Source: Cryptomeria japonica
Lineage: Eukaryota; Streptophyta; Pinopsida; Cupressales; Cupressaceae
Assembly: GCF_030272615.1 (NCBI RefSeq)
Contig: NC_081413.1
Coordinates: 101,578,239 to 101,642,238 of the forward strand
DNA length: 64,000 nucleotides
Direction of reading: 5' to 3'
Shown here in pieces: positions 49,190 through 60,702 of this stretch. The notes under the pieces are model-generated. The model was not told the DNA's origin and ran no database searches. It saw only the letters and a list, made by a program, of their open reading frames with translations. Made by a program: the position numbers and the translations under genes. Every line of letters starts with the position of its first letter. The stretch's first letter is position 1.

Positions 49190-49890
49190 ACGCTTTTTAT
49201 CAATCCAACATGTTTTGTAGGTTCCTGTTGCATTTTTATAGAATTAGTAGGTTCATGTCGCATTTTTGACAGAATTTGAAGGTTTGTATCATGTTTTTGA
49301 TATAATCTATAGGTTCCTGTCGCATTTTTTACTAATAGAGCAGACTCATAAATCTGAAACTTCTTGTCATGTTTTTGACAGAATCTGTAAGTTTTTGTCA
49401 CGTTTTTGACAAAATTTGTAGGTTCCTGTTGCATTTTTTACAGATAAAGCAGACTTAGAAATCAGAACTTCCTGTTGCGTTTTTGACAGAATCAAGAATC
49501 TGAAACTTCCTATCGCGTTTTTGACAAACTCAGGAATCTGAAAATTCCTATCACATTTTTGATAGATCTGTAAGTTCCTGTCATGTTTTTGACAGAATAA
49601 GAAACTTTCTATCACGTTTTTGACAAACTCATAAATCAACAAGTTCCTATCACGTTTTTTACATAATCTGTAAGTTCCTATCACATTTTTGACAGACTCA
49701 GAAATCTGTAAGTTCATATCGCATTTTTGGACAAAATCAAAAATTAGAAACTTCCTGTTGCATTTTTGACAAACATAGAAATCAGCAAGTTCCTGTCACA
49801 TTTTTTAACAGACTCAGAAATCGGAAACACCCTGTCACATTTTTGACAGAATTTATAGGTTCTTGTCACAAATCTGACAGATTCAAGAAA
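49190..49890. repeat. Degenerate short-unit tandem array in the outer leader
   Basis: About twenty units of 30-45 bp are built on GTTCCTGTCGCATTTTTGAC followed by AGAATCTGTA-like or AGACTCAGAAATC-like ends. Units alternate in length and have drifted. The first half of the unit (TTCCTGTCRCRTTTTTGAC) is the best conserved. No open frame of interest. Confidence 0.9.
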
Positions 49891-51185
49891 TTCTTGCCAT
49901 TTATTTGATAGAAAAGCCAAATTTTGTAACCCTAAGAAGGATTTTTAGGCTTGTAAGCCTACAATATTGGACTAACATTTGAAGTGTTTTGCAGGTACTA
50001 ATCTTTGTTTTAGGTTCTAGGGAGTTATAATAGACTTTTTTTTTTCTTTACTTTGTTAAAGTTGGTAAAAAGAATTCACTTCCCTTTATTACAAAAAGTT
50101 AAAAGGAACTCCATTTTCATTTGGTGCAACTAAAAAGGACCTAGTTTTCATTTGGTGCTTAAAAAACAAAGAATCAAACCTTTCTTTCTTGCAAGGTGTA
50201 ACGTCATAAATTGTACGCACTTGCTAAAGCAGTACAATTTAACACCTAGTTTAGCACCCACCTTGACGCAGTTGCATTTTGCATTACATTTCCCCTTTAG
50301 CACTTAATTAATCAAATTAATTAGGTCTAAAGGTTCTATTTCATCATTGTCCACATCATAAAGTCGGGCCCTTTCATTAAAGTGTGCCCCTTTCATTTTA
50401 TTCCTCCAATACATCACTTAATCAAAAACCCTAATTAGGCCCTATTCTGAGCTTGGGGGCTTGATTTCGGGGGTCAAAACATCTCGAAATCACTTGTAAC
50501 TTCGAGATTCTCTCTAAAATCATCATATCTGACGGCCCTGAAAATTTGGTGAAAAGTTGTCGGGACCGTGGCGCCCGGAGTGCACACGGTCCCGGACATT
50601 TTTTCCGAAATTTTAGGAGCACGATCCAATCATAAAATAAAGCTTAACCCCAAGAAATTGGCGGGATATTCAATCTTTAGGTCGGCCAAAAGTTGGAATT
50701 AAGACCTAGGGTTTCATACATAAGAGCTCTCTTTCTTCATTTGAAAGGATGTGATTTTTGTTTTCAGGGACCTCATATGCAGCGAAAGAGCAGATCTTTG
50801 AAGACTTCAACTACTCTCAACATTCATTCTCCAAGCATTCATCAAATCCATTCATTCACTTAGGGCTTTGAAGGCATTGAAGAGCAATAAGGGATCACCG
50901 ACTGAAGATTGGCTTGTACCCCTCCCTTGGGGTTGGGTATGATTTCATGTTGTTTTCATGTCTTTGCATAAGCCTCATTAGGTCACTTACATTCATGCTT
51001 TAGATCACTTTGCATCTTGATTTAAAGCATTTACATTATCATCTACAAGCAATTAGGGTTTACTTCCTAGGTTGCTCTAGTTTGCTTACTTGCATTTTAG
51101 ATCTTGCACACACACAAGGTCTGCACACACATTACTTTTACAATACAACTTGGCTATTCGTGGAGGTGGAAATCACCGAAGCGGG

Positions 51186-51212
51186 GGTTTGACTAAGGCA
51201 AAACCCTATATA
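51186..51212 (+). promoter_or_regulatory. Conserved LTR promoter motif plus TATA box
   Basis: GGTTTGACTAAGGCAAAACC is followed after one base by TATATA. Versions of the same motif occur in the minus-strand LTRs at 26712-26732 and 31537-31556. The 26.7 kb copy also abuts a TATA-like word. It is probably a bound promoter element of this LTR family. Confidence 0.65.
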
Positions 51213-51332
51213 GCCGCCCAACCACCTTTTTCAGATATAAGTGCAGGTTTCGGGACTCGGACGACGCCGCAGGTTGCAGATCCGGGAAAAGCAGGTCGAG
51301 ACAGCACCCCACACCAAATTGCAGGGCAAAAG

Positions 51333-51430
51333 ACCAGGACAGGGGCATGGGGTGCCCTGGTCCTGCCAAGACAGGGGCACTGTGCACCCTGGTCCCTGGG
51401 ACAGAGGCGCTGGGCGCCCTGGTCCTCCTG
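51333..51430. repeat. Three tandem GC-rich hairpin units in the solo LTR
   Basis: Units start with ACAGGGGC or ACAGAGGC at 51339, 51371 and 51401 and end CCCTGGTCC. Each is an imperfect inverted repeat, for example GGCGCTGGGCGCC at about 51407-51419. They lie about 130 bp downstream of the TATA box, so they would be transcribed. Opposing ORFs over this patch are a composition effect. Confidence 0.85.
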
Positions 51431-51845
51431 ACAGACAACATTTCAGACAGTTTTCCAGAGTGCAAAACAGTAGTTTCAGGTGCAGAATCAGGACAGTGGC
51501 GCCCGCGCCCCCGTCTCGAACATTTCCACTCAGATTTTGACTCCGGGTACGCATTTGCATTCTTGTCTTATCTTTGTATTTACAGCTTTCCATTGTTTAA
51601 GTTCAATTCTGCAATCTTGTTATTAGTTCATACTTGCATTTTAGGGTTAGGAATTGGACTTGCATAATCTTACCTTTCAATTACAACAAAGGAATAGAAA
51701 CCCTAATAGGTAGCCCGTGGCTCTCTCTTTCACCAAAAAGAAGTAGCCAATTGTGCGATACCTCTAGGCTCTTTCGTATTCCGTAATGTGTGACAAGAGG
51801 TAGGATTAGGACATGTTAACCTAGTCTCGCTTTTTCCCTCACACA

Positions 51846-53681
51846 CAAGGTTATAAAAAGAACAACAAATTTCACATTTATTTTTTGCAAGATTAGGATC
51901 ACACTTCTTTTTGGGCTCTAAAAAGAACCAACAAACTTTCTTTTCTTGCAAAAGGCTAAAAATAACAATCAACCTTTTTGTTGCAAGTAAAAAGAAGAAG
52001 CCACCTTTGGTTTTTGCAAAGCGATTTACTTTTTGTTGACCACGCGATTTACTTTTGTTGACTAGGATTTGATTTTTTAAAGTTAAAAACAAATTGCTTT
52101 GTGGGATTAAAATTGAACACCATGCTTCTTGGAGCAAAATCTCCAAATAGAAGTTAGAAAATAGATTTATATGAAGGATTAAAACAAACATTGATTGCTT
52201 TGTCTTAAGGTGTTAGGTATATGCTCTCCCCTTAATTGGGTGATCAAAAAACCAAACTCACTATTTCAAGCTTTCTTCAAAATTCATGCATGTAAAAAGT
52301 TTTAGAAGGCCTGCCCTCCCAAGTTGCCCATAAGGAGCCTTTAAGGTCGGTGAGAGGGGAACGACTTAAGTGGGGAATGACTTTTAGCCAAGTTTACCAA
52401 CCCACTATAATCAAATTTAGAGGCTAATAAAAATCCCCTCCAATGGTAGTGTGCATTGATAGCCTTCCCCCAATATCCTCGAGATACAAAAAGCCTTTGT
52501 TTTAAATGTTGGGAAGCCTCTTAAGGGAGTTTATCTTTCACCGCGTCGAACAAAACCTTTACTAAAGTTCCTTAAGAAAAGAATCTTTTCGTTGAGTCAG
52601 TATCCAAACATTAATAATATCATAGTGCAAGGGTGGAGAAGAATTTTCCCCCAAGACACTCACCATACATCTCCCAGGACAATGATTCAATTAAGGAGCA
52701 ATCTTCTTTGAGTTAATTTCTAGACAAAGGCAAAAAAATGGGCGCCCTCTAGGGGTGACATGGTTGTTTGAGATAAAGGAGTATCCAGACGTGGGCTATG
52801 GTATTATGGATGACCCTTGATTAAAGAGTCTACTTGGTGTATTTTTCTTGTATCCAACCAATGATAACATCGGGGATTTGAACACATCCTCAACAGAACA
52901 TACACTTCATGTTAGATTAAGACCAAAACTACTATTGCTTTCATGTGTATTTGTTGTGTTCCTGTCAAATATACATCTTGGAAAATATCAACAAAGTCAA
53001 ATAATCACTTTACAAATTATAGAAATCGGGTTTCTTCCAACAAAATCAGAGGAACGTCAACTATTGATCCAAGTGACACAATTTCAACCAATATCAACAT
53101 CAAATACTTAGTCTATGTATCCAAGTTAGTCAAGTCAATCTAGTTTCCAAAATCAAGGAACTTTATCATATCATTTGACACAATTAGTCACATAAATAGG
53201 GGGGATATCAAACCCTCTATTCAACTTAGTGAGCTTGAGTATCCAAACAAAGTATTTGTTATTGAGTCAAATTATCAACAAACATCAACTTTGATCACTT
53301 ATATGATCACTCCTCGACACTTAAAGAGGAAGAATCTTCATCAAAAAACTGATTTGAAGAGAAAGCAACCTAGCCAAGAGAAAATCTTAAAGAGAAGGAA
53401 GTTTCTCTACATAAACCATAAACTCTTCCTAAAACATCGCACTTTCTTACATCGCTTTCATATCTGTCTACGTAGTAAAGGAATCGAGTTTGACGAGGAA
53501 AACTTTGCAAGCATGTGCCTTTGAACAAAAGTTGGTATTCTCTCAATGCCTCGACAAAGGAGGAAAGATCAACTTAGCTTATCTACCCAAGGATCCAATC
53601 ACTTATTGAATCAAATCAAGTCATGCCAATTTTACATGATCCCTTAAAAACAATGAGTGGGAAGCAAAACTTGAATCGAGC
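51846..53681 (+). other. Outer element leader between solo LTR and gag
   Basis: The first part (to about 52080) repeats AAAAAGAACNAACAAA/TTTTTGCAA words that also occur left of the solo LTR. The rest has no repeat structure I can define. Small open stretches at 52848-53524 show no domain. The sequence directly before 53682 could be gag extended upstream, but contains stops. Confidence 0.5.
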
Positions 53682-55660
53682 ATGGGACATAGAGAAATTA
53701 ACACTAGGAAAAAGTACCTAAATATGGATGAGGAAGATATAATAGATGATGTTATCAAGGAGGCACAACAAGACCCTGGCCTACAAAAACTCCTGGAGAA
53801 ACTCATCGAAACAGACAAACAAAAATACTTCATCCTACTATCTAGCAAAGGTGTTAAGATCCCTGAAGATTTTGACACAGATCAACCAAAGCAAATTGAA
53901 CGCATGAAAAGGACAAAATCAAGAACATACACCTACAACACTGATCATAACAATACGCATGATCACGACAATACAAACGATCAAGACAACACCAATGATC
54001 AAGGTAACACCAATGATCAAGATACCAACAATGAAAACAATCCTCTTACTACACTTACACAACAACTACAAGTGCTTCAACAACAAATGCAAGACATGCA
54101 ACAAGAGGCCACAACACGATATTCCTTAGAGGATATATGTCCTTATCCCTTTGATAGAAGTTTAAACATGGTACCATTCCCACCAAATTCTGAAATACCA
54201 AAGTATGACAAATATAATGGTAAGAGTGATCCTCGTGATCATATAAAGGAATTTTGTACAATGAGCTTGGAGTTTGCCCACAATGACACTTACATGATGA
54301 GGTTATTTCCAAGAAGTCTAGGAGGACAAATGATGGAATGGCTTTCAAAAATCACACCCCCCATTATATCATTTGAAGAGTTGGTGAACAAGTTTGTTTC
54401 ACAATACTCTTATAACATTCAACATGAGGTCACCATGCTTGACCTTTGCAACAAAAAACAAAAGAACAATGAACCATTCGTGATGTTTTTGCAAAGATGG
54501 AGACGATTAATCTCTAGATATCCTCATACCGTACCTGAAAAGAAAAAAAATGGAAATCTTTGTAGACAATCTAAATGACGAGATGATTTATCAACTTAAA
54601 CTACAATGTATACCTAGTTTTCAAAAGTTGATTAACAATGACATCCAGATAGAAGAGGCCCTAATAAAAAAGGGAACTTTGAGATTTTCTAAGGAAGGTG
54701 TTAGTTCCTCAAACAACAACTATAAAAACAACTATTATAACAACAACAACTCAGATAAATCCAAATTTTGGACAAGGAACAAGAATGTCGTCAATGATGG
54801 GGTAGTTGACGCTAACAATGTTAAAACAAAACAACCAGTGTTAAACTTATCAGGTTCTATACCACCAAACACCCATCAAGGAAACAACAATCAAGGAAAC
54901 AACAATCTAGGAAACAACTATCAAGGGAACAACAATCAAGGGAACAATAATAACACAAAACCTGAACCATATCGACGGAAGTTCACACCTTTGGGACAAT
55001 CTCTTGAATCAACATTTCAAGAATTATTGACAAACAAACTCATTACATTGCCAAACACAAGGGATTTTGAACCACAAGTCAAACCCTCATGGTGGAATGA
55101 CATGCACTACTACAAGTATCATAGAAACAAGGGGCATCCCACAAATTATTGCCTAAGGTTAAAAAACTTGGTCCAAGACTTACTAGACAAGGGTGACATA
55201 ATGGTAGACGGCCATAAAACCAACAATGATCATGAAGCATTCAAAAATCCCCTCCCCAATTATGACAAGGGAGGAGCATCAAACAACAAAGGGGGGGGGG
55301 GGGGGGGCACATAAACTATCTTTATGACAATACCACCAATCACATATCAGTATGTGATAATCAAGTGAATGTCATCAAGATCAAAGATAAACAAGAACAT
55401 ATCCAAGTAAATGTGGCTACAAGAGCCCAATCCAAATATATATTGAAAGGGGACACTTCCAAAACAATAATACCTCCTAGAAATCAATACAGTTTAATAG
55501 ATCAATTGCAAAAAACACTAGCCCAGATATTGATACTAGAGCTGCTCAAAATCTCACTAGTACACAAGGATATCTTAGAAAGAGCTCTTGTCGACACTAT
55601 GGTTCCAAACAACCCAAACATTAATCGGTTCCAAATGACCTGGACATTAATCGCTTCCAA
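53682..55660 (+). pseudogene. Outer element gag, broken by frameshifts
   Basis: It aligns by eye with the inner gag (ICPYPFD, YMMRLFPRSLGGQMMEWL, FLQRWRRL). Breaks: a frame change at an A run (54543-54550), another at a 17-nt G run (55291-55307), and a third from a 26-bp local duplication around 55619-55670. The knuckle has lost its first Cys (YYKYHRNKGH...C). Asn-rich repeats built on GNNNQGN (about 54870-54950) and DNTNDQ (about 53960-54030) are expansions not seen in the inner copy. Confidence 0.88.
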
Positions 55661-55663
55661 TCC

Positions 55664-56660
55664 ATGGTGGGACATTTGACCACACCTCATAACCTATCAT
55701 TCTTAGAACATGATGACATCTCTTTGAATCATCTGCATAATACCCCGCTCCATATCAAAGTTTTAGTCCATAAACATCGAATAAAACATGTGCTAATAGA
55801 TGGAGGATCCTGGCTAAATATATGCACTCTAAAAATTATCCGTGCATTGGGCTTCTCAAAAAAAGCTATTGATCCTAAAAATAAGATAACTATAAAAGCA
55901 TATGATGATGAAGAAATAGCAACAAAAGGATTGGTGGTGTTTCCCATTCAAGTGGGACAAATTCAGAAGGATACCATCTGTCAAGTCTTGGATATAGACT
56001 TATCTTATAACATACTCTTGGGTCGTTCTTGGATTCATGAGATGCAAGCAGTGCCATTAACATATCACCAATGTCTTGAGTTTCCATACAATGGGCAAGA
56101 AATATCAGTATCAGTAGACACAAATCCTTTTCAGTATTGCAACAATCTGAAAGTAGCTCAGAATGTCGTAGTACCACATAACAGGGAAGCTCTTGCTTCC
56201 ACATCATCAAGCAATCTGGATCAACTCAAGTCTTTATCCATAGATGTTGGAAAGAAGATACAGTTGAAAGACAAAGGCATGGGGGGATACTCTTTTGAAT
56301 CCCTATGTCTATCACAGTTACCCATATCACCAAGGTCTCATGGGCAAACATCAACTTCGAAGCAAAAATATTCTCAACCCATCAAAATGTTTGATGGTGC
56401 ATTCATCCAAGCAGACACACTAGTAGATGAAATAGAAGACAAGGATCTCCTTAATTGGTTATACAAATATGACGAAGAAATCAGAGCAACAGTTGTTGAT
56501 ATCACAATCCCACTAGAATAATATGGCAATGGATTCAAAATCATGCAATAGATGGGATACAAAGGAAAAGGTCCTATTGGCAAGCATCAAGAAGGTATCA
56601 CAAAACCGATTCAACCTCATTCACAACAAGCCGAGAACAAATCAGGCCTAGGCTATGGAC
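55664..56660 (+). pseudogene. Outer element protease and G-patch, broken
   Basis: The frame 55664-56521 keeps VLIDGGSWLNIC and ILLGRSWIHEMQA. It stops at TAA (56519-56521) just before the G-patch (YGNGFKIMQ, MGYKGKGPIGKHQEGI, SGLGYG), which is further interrupted by TAG. The region up to 57130 has several more stops. Confidence 0.85.
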
Positions 56661-59600
56661 TACACAATCAACCACAAGATCAATAACAACATCATCAACC
56701 AAACAAAAAATCAGCACAACAATAACAATCATCACAAGAATTGATACAACAACAAGCAACATAAAAAGTAGTCCGCAAACAACAACAAGAAGAAAATGAA
56801 TGCCAACAAGAAGAGATTTCTATCAAAAGGGAGAAGGTCACTCATAATTTATATGAATAGATCCACAAGATACAAGCTAGTTTTGAGACTGACTCACATG
56901 AGTGGGAATGGGATTCCTCCGATGAAATATCTTGTGATGAGAAAGATATCCTTATAATCCAAAGATATATGCCAATACCCTATGAGGGACAAGGTTCGGG
57001 AGCTAGACCATTTGAATTTAGATCACAACATATCAATGACTCTAGTGAGGATGATCAGGTTTAGAGAAAAATAGATTCTGAAGAGGGTACCATCATAGAC
57101 CTTGACTTCACTACTGCCAAATTTGACAACGTATCCATCATGACCCTCACTGCTATAGACTTTAACTTTCCAGATGATCCCTTACCATTAATATATCTAG
57201 AACTCATTGATTGGGAACAAACAGAGCCAGTCAATATCCCTATCTTTCAAGATGATGAAGCCATTGTTCATTACCTTTGTTCGGTAAACCCAGAAACATG
57301 TTCCACCAGTGAATCTCATAACGAAATTATCAATCAGAAGAGTGCCAAGTCTCTTAGTCACAAAATGAATAAAATAAAAAATCGATCTAATGGTGAAAAC
57401 CATTTAATGGTAGTATTAGATCATAAAAAAGTAAAAACAAACGATGTATCCAATGGTGAAAACCTCTTTGAGGCACCAAAGGATGAGATACTTGACACTC
57501 TTCCTAAACATTATCAGGAGAGATCACCAATTTTGATCGAACCAACTCAATCAATCAACATCAGCACTGAAGCAGCAACAAAGACCATACATCTGGCAGT
57601 GATCATGCACCACTCATCTATAGCTCCAAGAGCTAAGCTTGTCAAATAGAAACTAAGAAAAATGAACCCGCATGTTGCACTATTGGTTAAAGCAAAACTG
57701 AAGAGGCTACTTGATGTAGGATTCATCCAACCCATAGATTATGCAGAATGTATCTCTAACATTGTACTTGTATCCAAACTAGATAAGAGCATCAGAACTT
57801 GTACAGATTTTAGAGATCTCAACAAGGCTTGTCTGAAGGATGATTTTCCTTTACCCAACATCGATACAATTGTAGATATAACAACATGACATGTTATGTT
57901 ATCACTCATGGATGGTTTCTTGGGCTACAATCAAATCAAAATAGCACCAGAAGACCAAGATAAAACAAAATTTACATGTGCATGAGATACTTACTACTAG
58001 AATGTTATGCCTTTCGGCTTGAAAAATGCAGGAGTGACCTATCAACGAGCAATAACCACAATATTTCATGACATGATGCACACATTCATGGAAGACTATG
58101 TAGATGGCCTATTGGACAAATAATTTACAAGAGAAGGACATCTGCAAATATTAGACAAAGTCTTTCAGTGGCTAGAGCAATTCAATGTTTGATTAAATCT
58201 TAAAAAGTGTGTTTTCGGTATAGCATTCAACAAACTCTTAGAATACATAGTCTCAGAAAAAGGAATCGAGTTGGACCCCGCAAAGGTACAAGAAATAATG
58301 GAGATGCCACCTCCTAGAAATATCAATTAGTTAAGATCTCTTCAGGGATGACTACAATCCATAAGAAGATTCATTGCTCAACTAGCTGACAAGTGCCTTC
58401 CTTTAACTCATCTACTCCACAAGAACATCCCTTTTAGATGGGAAGATCGATGTGCAGAATCATTCCACCAAATCAAGCAATATCTGATGAATCCACCTAT
58501 ATTGGTACCCCCACTAGCCAAAAAACCTCTCATTCTTTACATATTAGCTACAAAGGTATCACTAAAAGCATTGTTAGCACAAGAGGATTCAATGGGCAAG
58601 GAAAGAGCAATATACTACATCAACAAGATATTGAATGGTTATGAGCTCAACTACACATTCATTGAAAAAACTTGTTTGGTTGTGGTGTTCGCTTCTAAAA
58701 AGTTTCAACACTATATGCTAGCTCACACAATTAAGCTGGTAGCAAAAATTGACCCATTAAAATATCTTCTCAGCAAAGTTGCTCTCACAGGAAGGTTATC
58801 TAAATGGGTGATGATTCTAAGCAAGTTTGACATCTAGCACACAGTTATCAAAGGTCAAGCTATCACAAATCAACTAGCGGAAGATCCATTGCAAGACAAT
58901 CATCCAATCCAAGTTGAATTTATAGACACAGATATTCTCACAGTAACGACAAAACCATGGGTCTTATATTTTGATGGATCATACACACAACATGGATCAA
59001 GTGTTGGCGTCTTATTCATCACTCTAGAAGGACACACTATTCCAAAATCTAATAGATTGATGTTTCCTTGTACAAATAACATAGCTGAGTATGAAGCTTT
59101 AGTAACAGGCATCAAAATGGTCGTAGAGTGGAGGATCATCGATTTGAAAGTCTTTCGAGACTCCTAATTAGCCATTAATCGGGTTAATAATGACTATCAA
59201 ACAAAGGATGACAAGCTAATGCCCTACAAGCGCATGGTGGATGACTTCAAGAAGTACTTTGTGGACATCAAATTTGAGCAGATTCCAAGGTTGGACAACA
59301 AAGTTGCAGACACCATGGCAACCATTGCCTCACTCCTGCAAATACCAGAGAAACAAAATCATTATGAATTCCTGGCGGAACAATTGTTTTCCCCTACCTA
59401 TGACAATTTTGAATCCCAAGTCATATGCCACATAATCGGTTCTGACTCACCCCTCTATAAAAATATCTACGCCTACCTAAAAGACAATATACTTCCACTA
59501 GATCTATCTCTAAACCATAAACACAACTTTATTCATCAAGTAGCCTGTTATACCCTAACCGCTGACACACTTTACCGACAAGGTCTCAATGGTACTCTTC

Positions 59601-60702
59601 TTTGGTGTCTTGATCGTAACAAATTTGAAACTGCCTTGCAAGAACTTCACGAAGGTATTTGTGGCACACATTCAAGTGGTCCTACTCTCACCAAGAAAAT
59701 TCTAAGGATGGGATATTATTGGTCAACCATGGAAAAGGAATCATACCACTTTTCCAGAAAATGTCCAAATTGCCAAATTCATGGCAATCTGATACATGCA
59801 CCAACACAGGAGCTACAACCGTTCACTACATCATGGCCATTTTGTAAATGGGGACTCGACTTAGCGGGAAAGATTTATCCTTCCTCATCAAATGGACATA
59901 AGTTTATCATCACGACCACTAAGTATTTTACAAAGTGGATAGAGGTCATCCCATTGACTACTGTTATCGACAAGCAAATATCCTCTTTATCCCGAATCGT
60001 CTCATTTGTTGGTATGACATTCCTAGTTCCATTATCACTGACCATGGAAGACCATTCAAGAATCAAGATGTGAGAGAATTGTGCAAACGATTCCATATCC
60101 AACATCATTTTTTCACACCTTACTATCCATAAGGGAATGGACAAGAAAAGGCCTCAAACAAAACCATCCTGAAAATCTTTAAGAAAATAGTGAATGAGGT
60201 TGGTCATGATTGGCATGTCCAACTCAACCTAGTATTATGGGCCTACATAACTAGCATCCACACCCCTATGACACCATACTCACTTGTTTATGGATCAGAG
60301 GCTATTCTATCTATTAAGGTCAAGATTCCATCACTCAAAGTATCACTAAAGGGACTCATCCCGGATGAGGAATATCGGGTAAACAGACTGTAAGAATTAG
60401 AGTTGCTAGATAAACACTGACAACGTGCTTTTGATCACCTCAAAGCATATCAACAATGCATGTGTAGGAGATACAATCACAAATTAAAACCAAGGGCATT
60501 TCAAATCAGTGACTTGGTAAAAAAGGAAAATCCCCGCAATCAAAGGGATCGGGAAAAGAAGGGCAAGTTTGAACGAAATTGGCTTGGTCCTTTTATCATC
60601 ATATCAACCTATGGATCAGGGGCATATCAGTTGTATACGTTAGAAGGGAACTTGTTTGATGAACCTATCAAAAACATTCATCTCAAAAGGTTCTATACAT
60701 GA
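56661..60702 (+). pseudogene. Outer element pol (RT, double RNase H, integrase), inactive
   Basis: RT is at about 57650-58400; the active-site motif is YVDG instead of YVDD, so a catalytic Asp is lost. The second RNase H (about 58950-59330) is recognisable. The integrase zinc motif is kept (about 59650-59790), a frame change lies near 59970, and the catalytic Glu position reads Lys (GNGQEKASNK). More than ten in-frame stops occur across the region. Relative to the inner copy about 36 codons are missing upstream of RT near 57597. The C-terminus (GPFIIISTYGSGAYQL) resembles the inner one. Confidence 0.9.

Larger units (their letters stand above)
50197..51845 (+). mobile_element. Solo LTR (1,649 bp) inside the outer leader
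   Basis: It begins TGTAACGTCATAAATT and ends CCCTCACACA. It is flanked by CAAGG on both sides (50192-50196 and 51846-51850), a 5-bp target duplication. Removing it rejoins leader sequence of similar style. The promoter has GGTTTGACTAAGGCAAAACC at 51186-51205 directly before TATATA (51207-51212). Three GC-rich 30-32-bp repeats follow at 51333-51430. It is related to the minus-strand LTR at 27.4 kb. Recombination between two LTRs of a full element is the usual origin. Confidence 0.88.

Noticed and set aside
49190-49890. CRISPR-like direct repeats
   Set aside because: Plant retrotransposon context, drifting unit length and no unique spacers. It is a degenerate minisatellite.
51231-51593. Opposing ORFs of about 100 aa on both strands
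   Set aside because: They follow from the GC-rich repeat units of the solo LTR and have no domain.
52735-52760. TGGGCGCCCTCTAGGGG as the outer primer-binding site
   Set aside because: The site at 49095 directly follows an LTR-like end. The later one would make the leader part of the LTR, for which the truncated 3' LTR gives no support.
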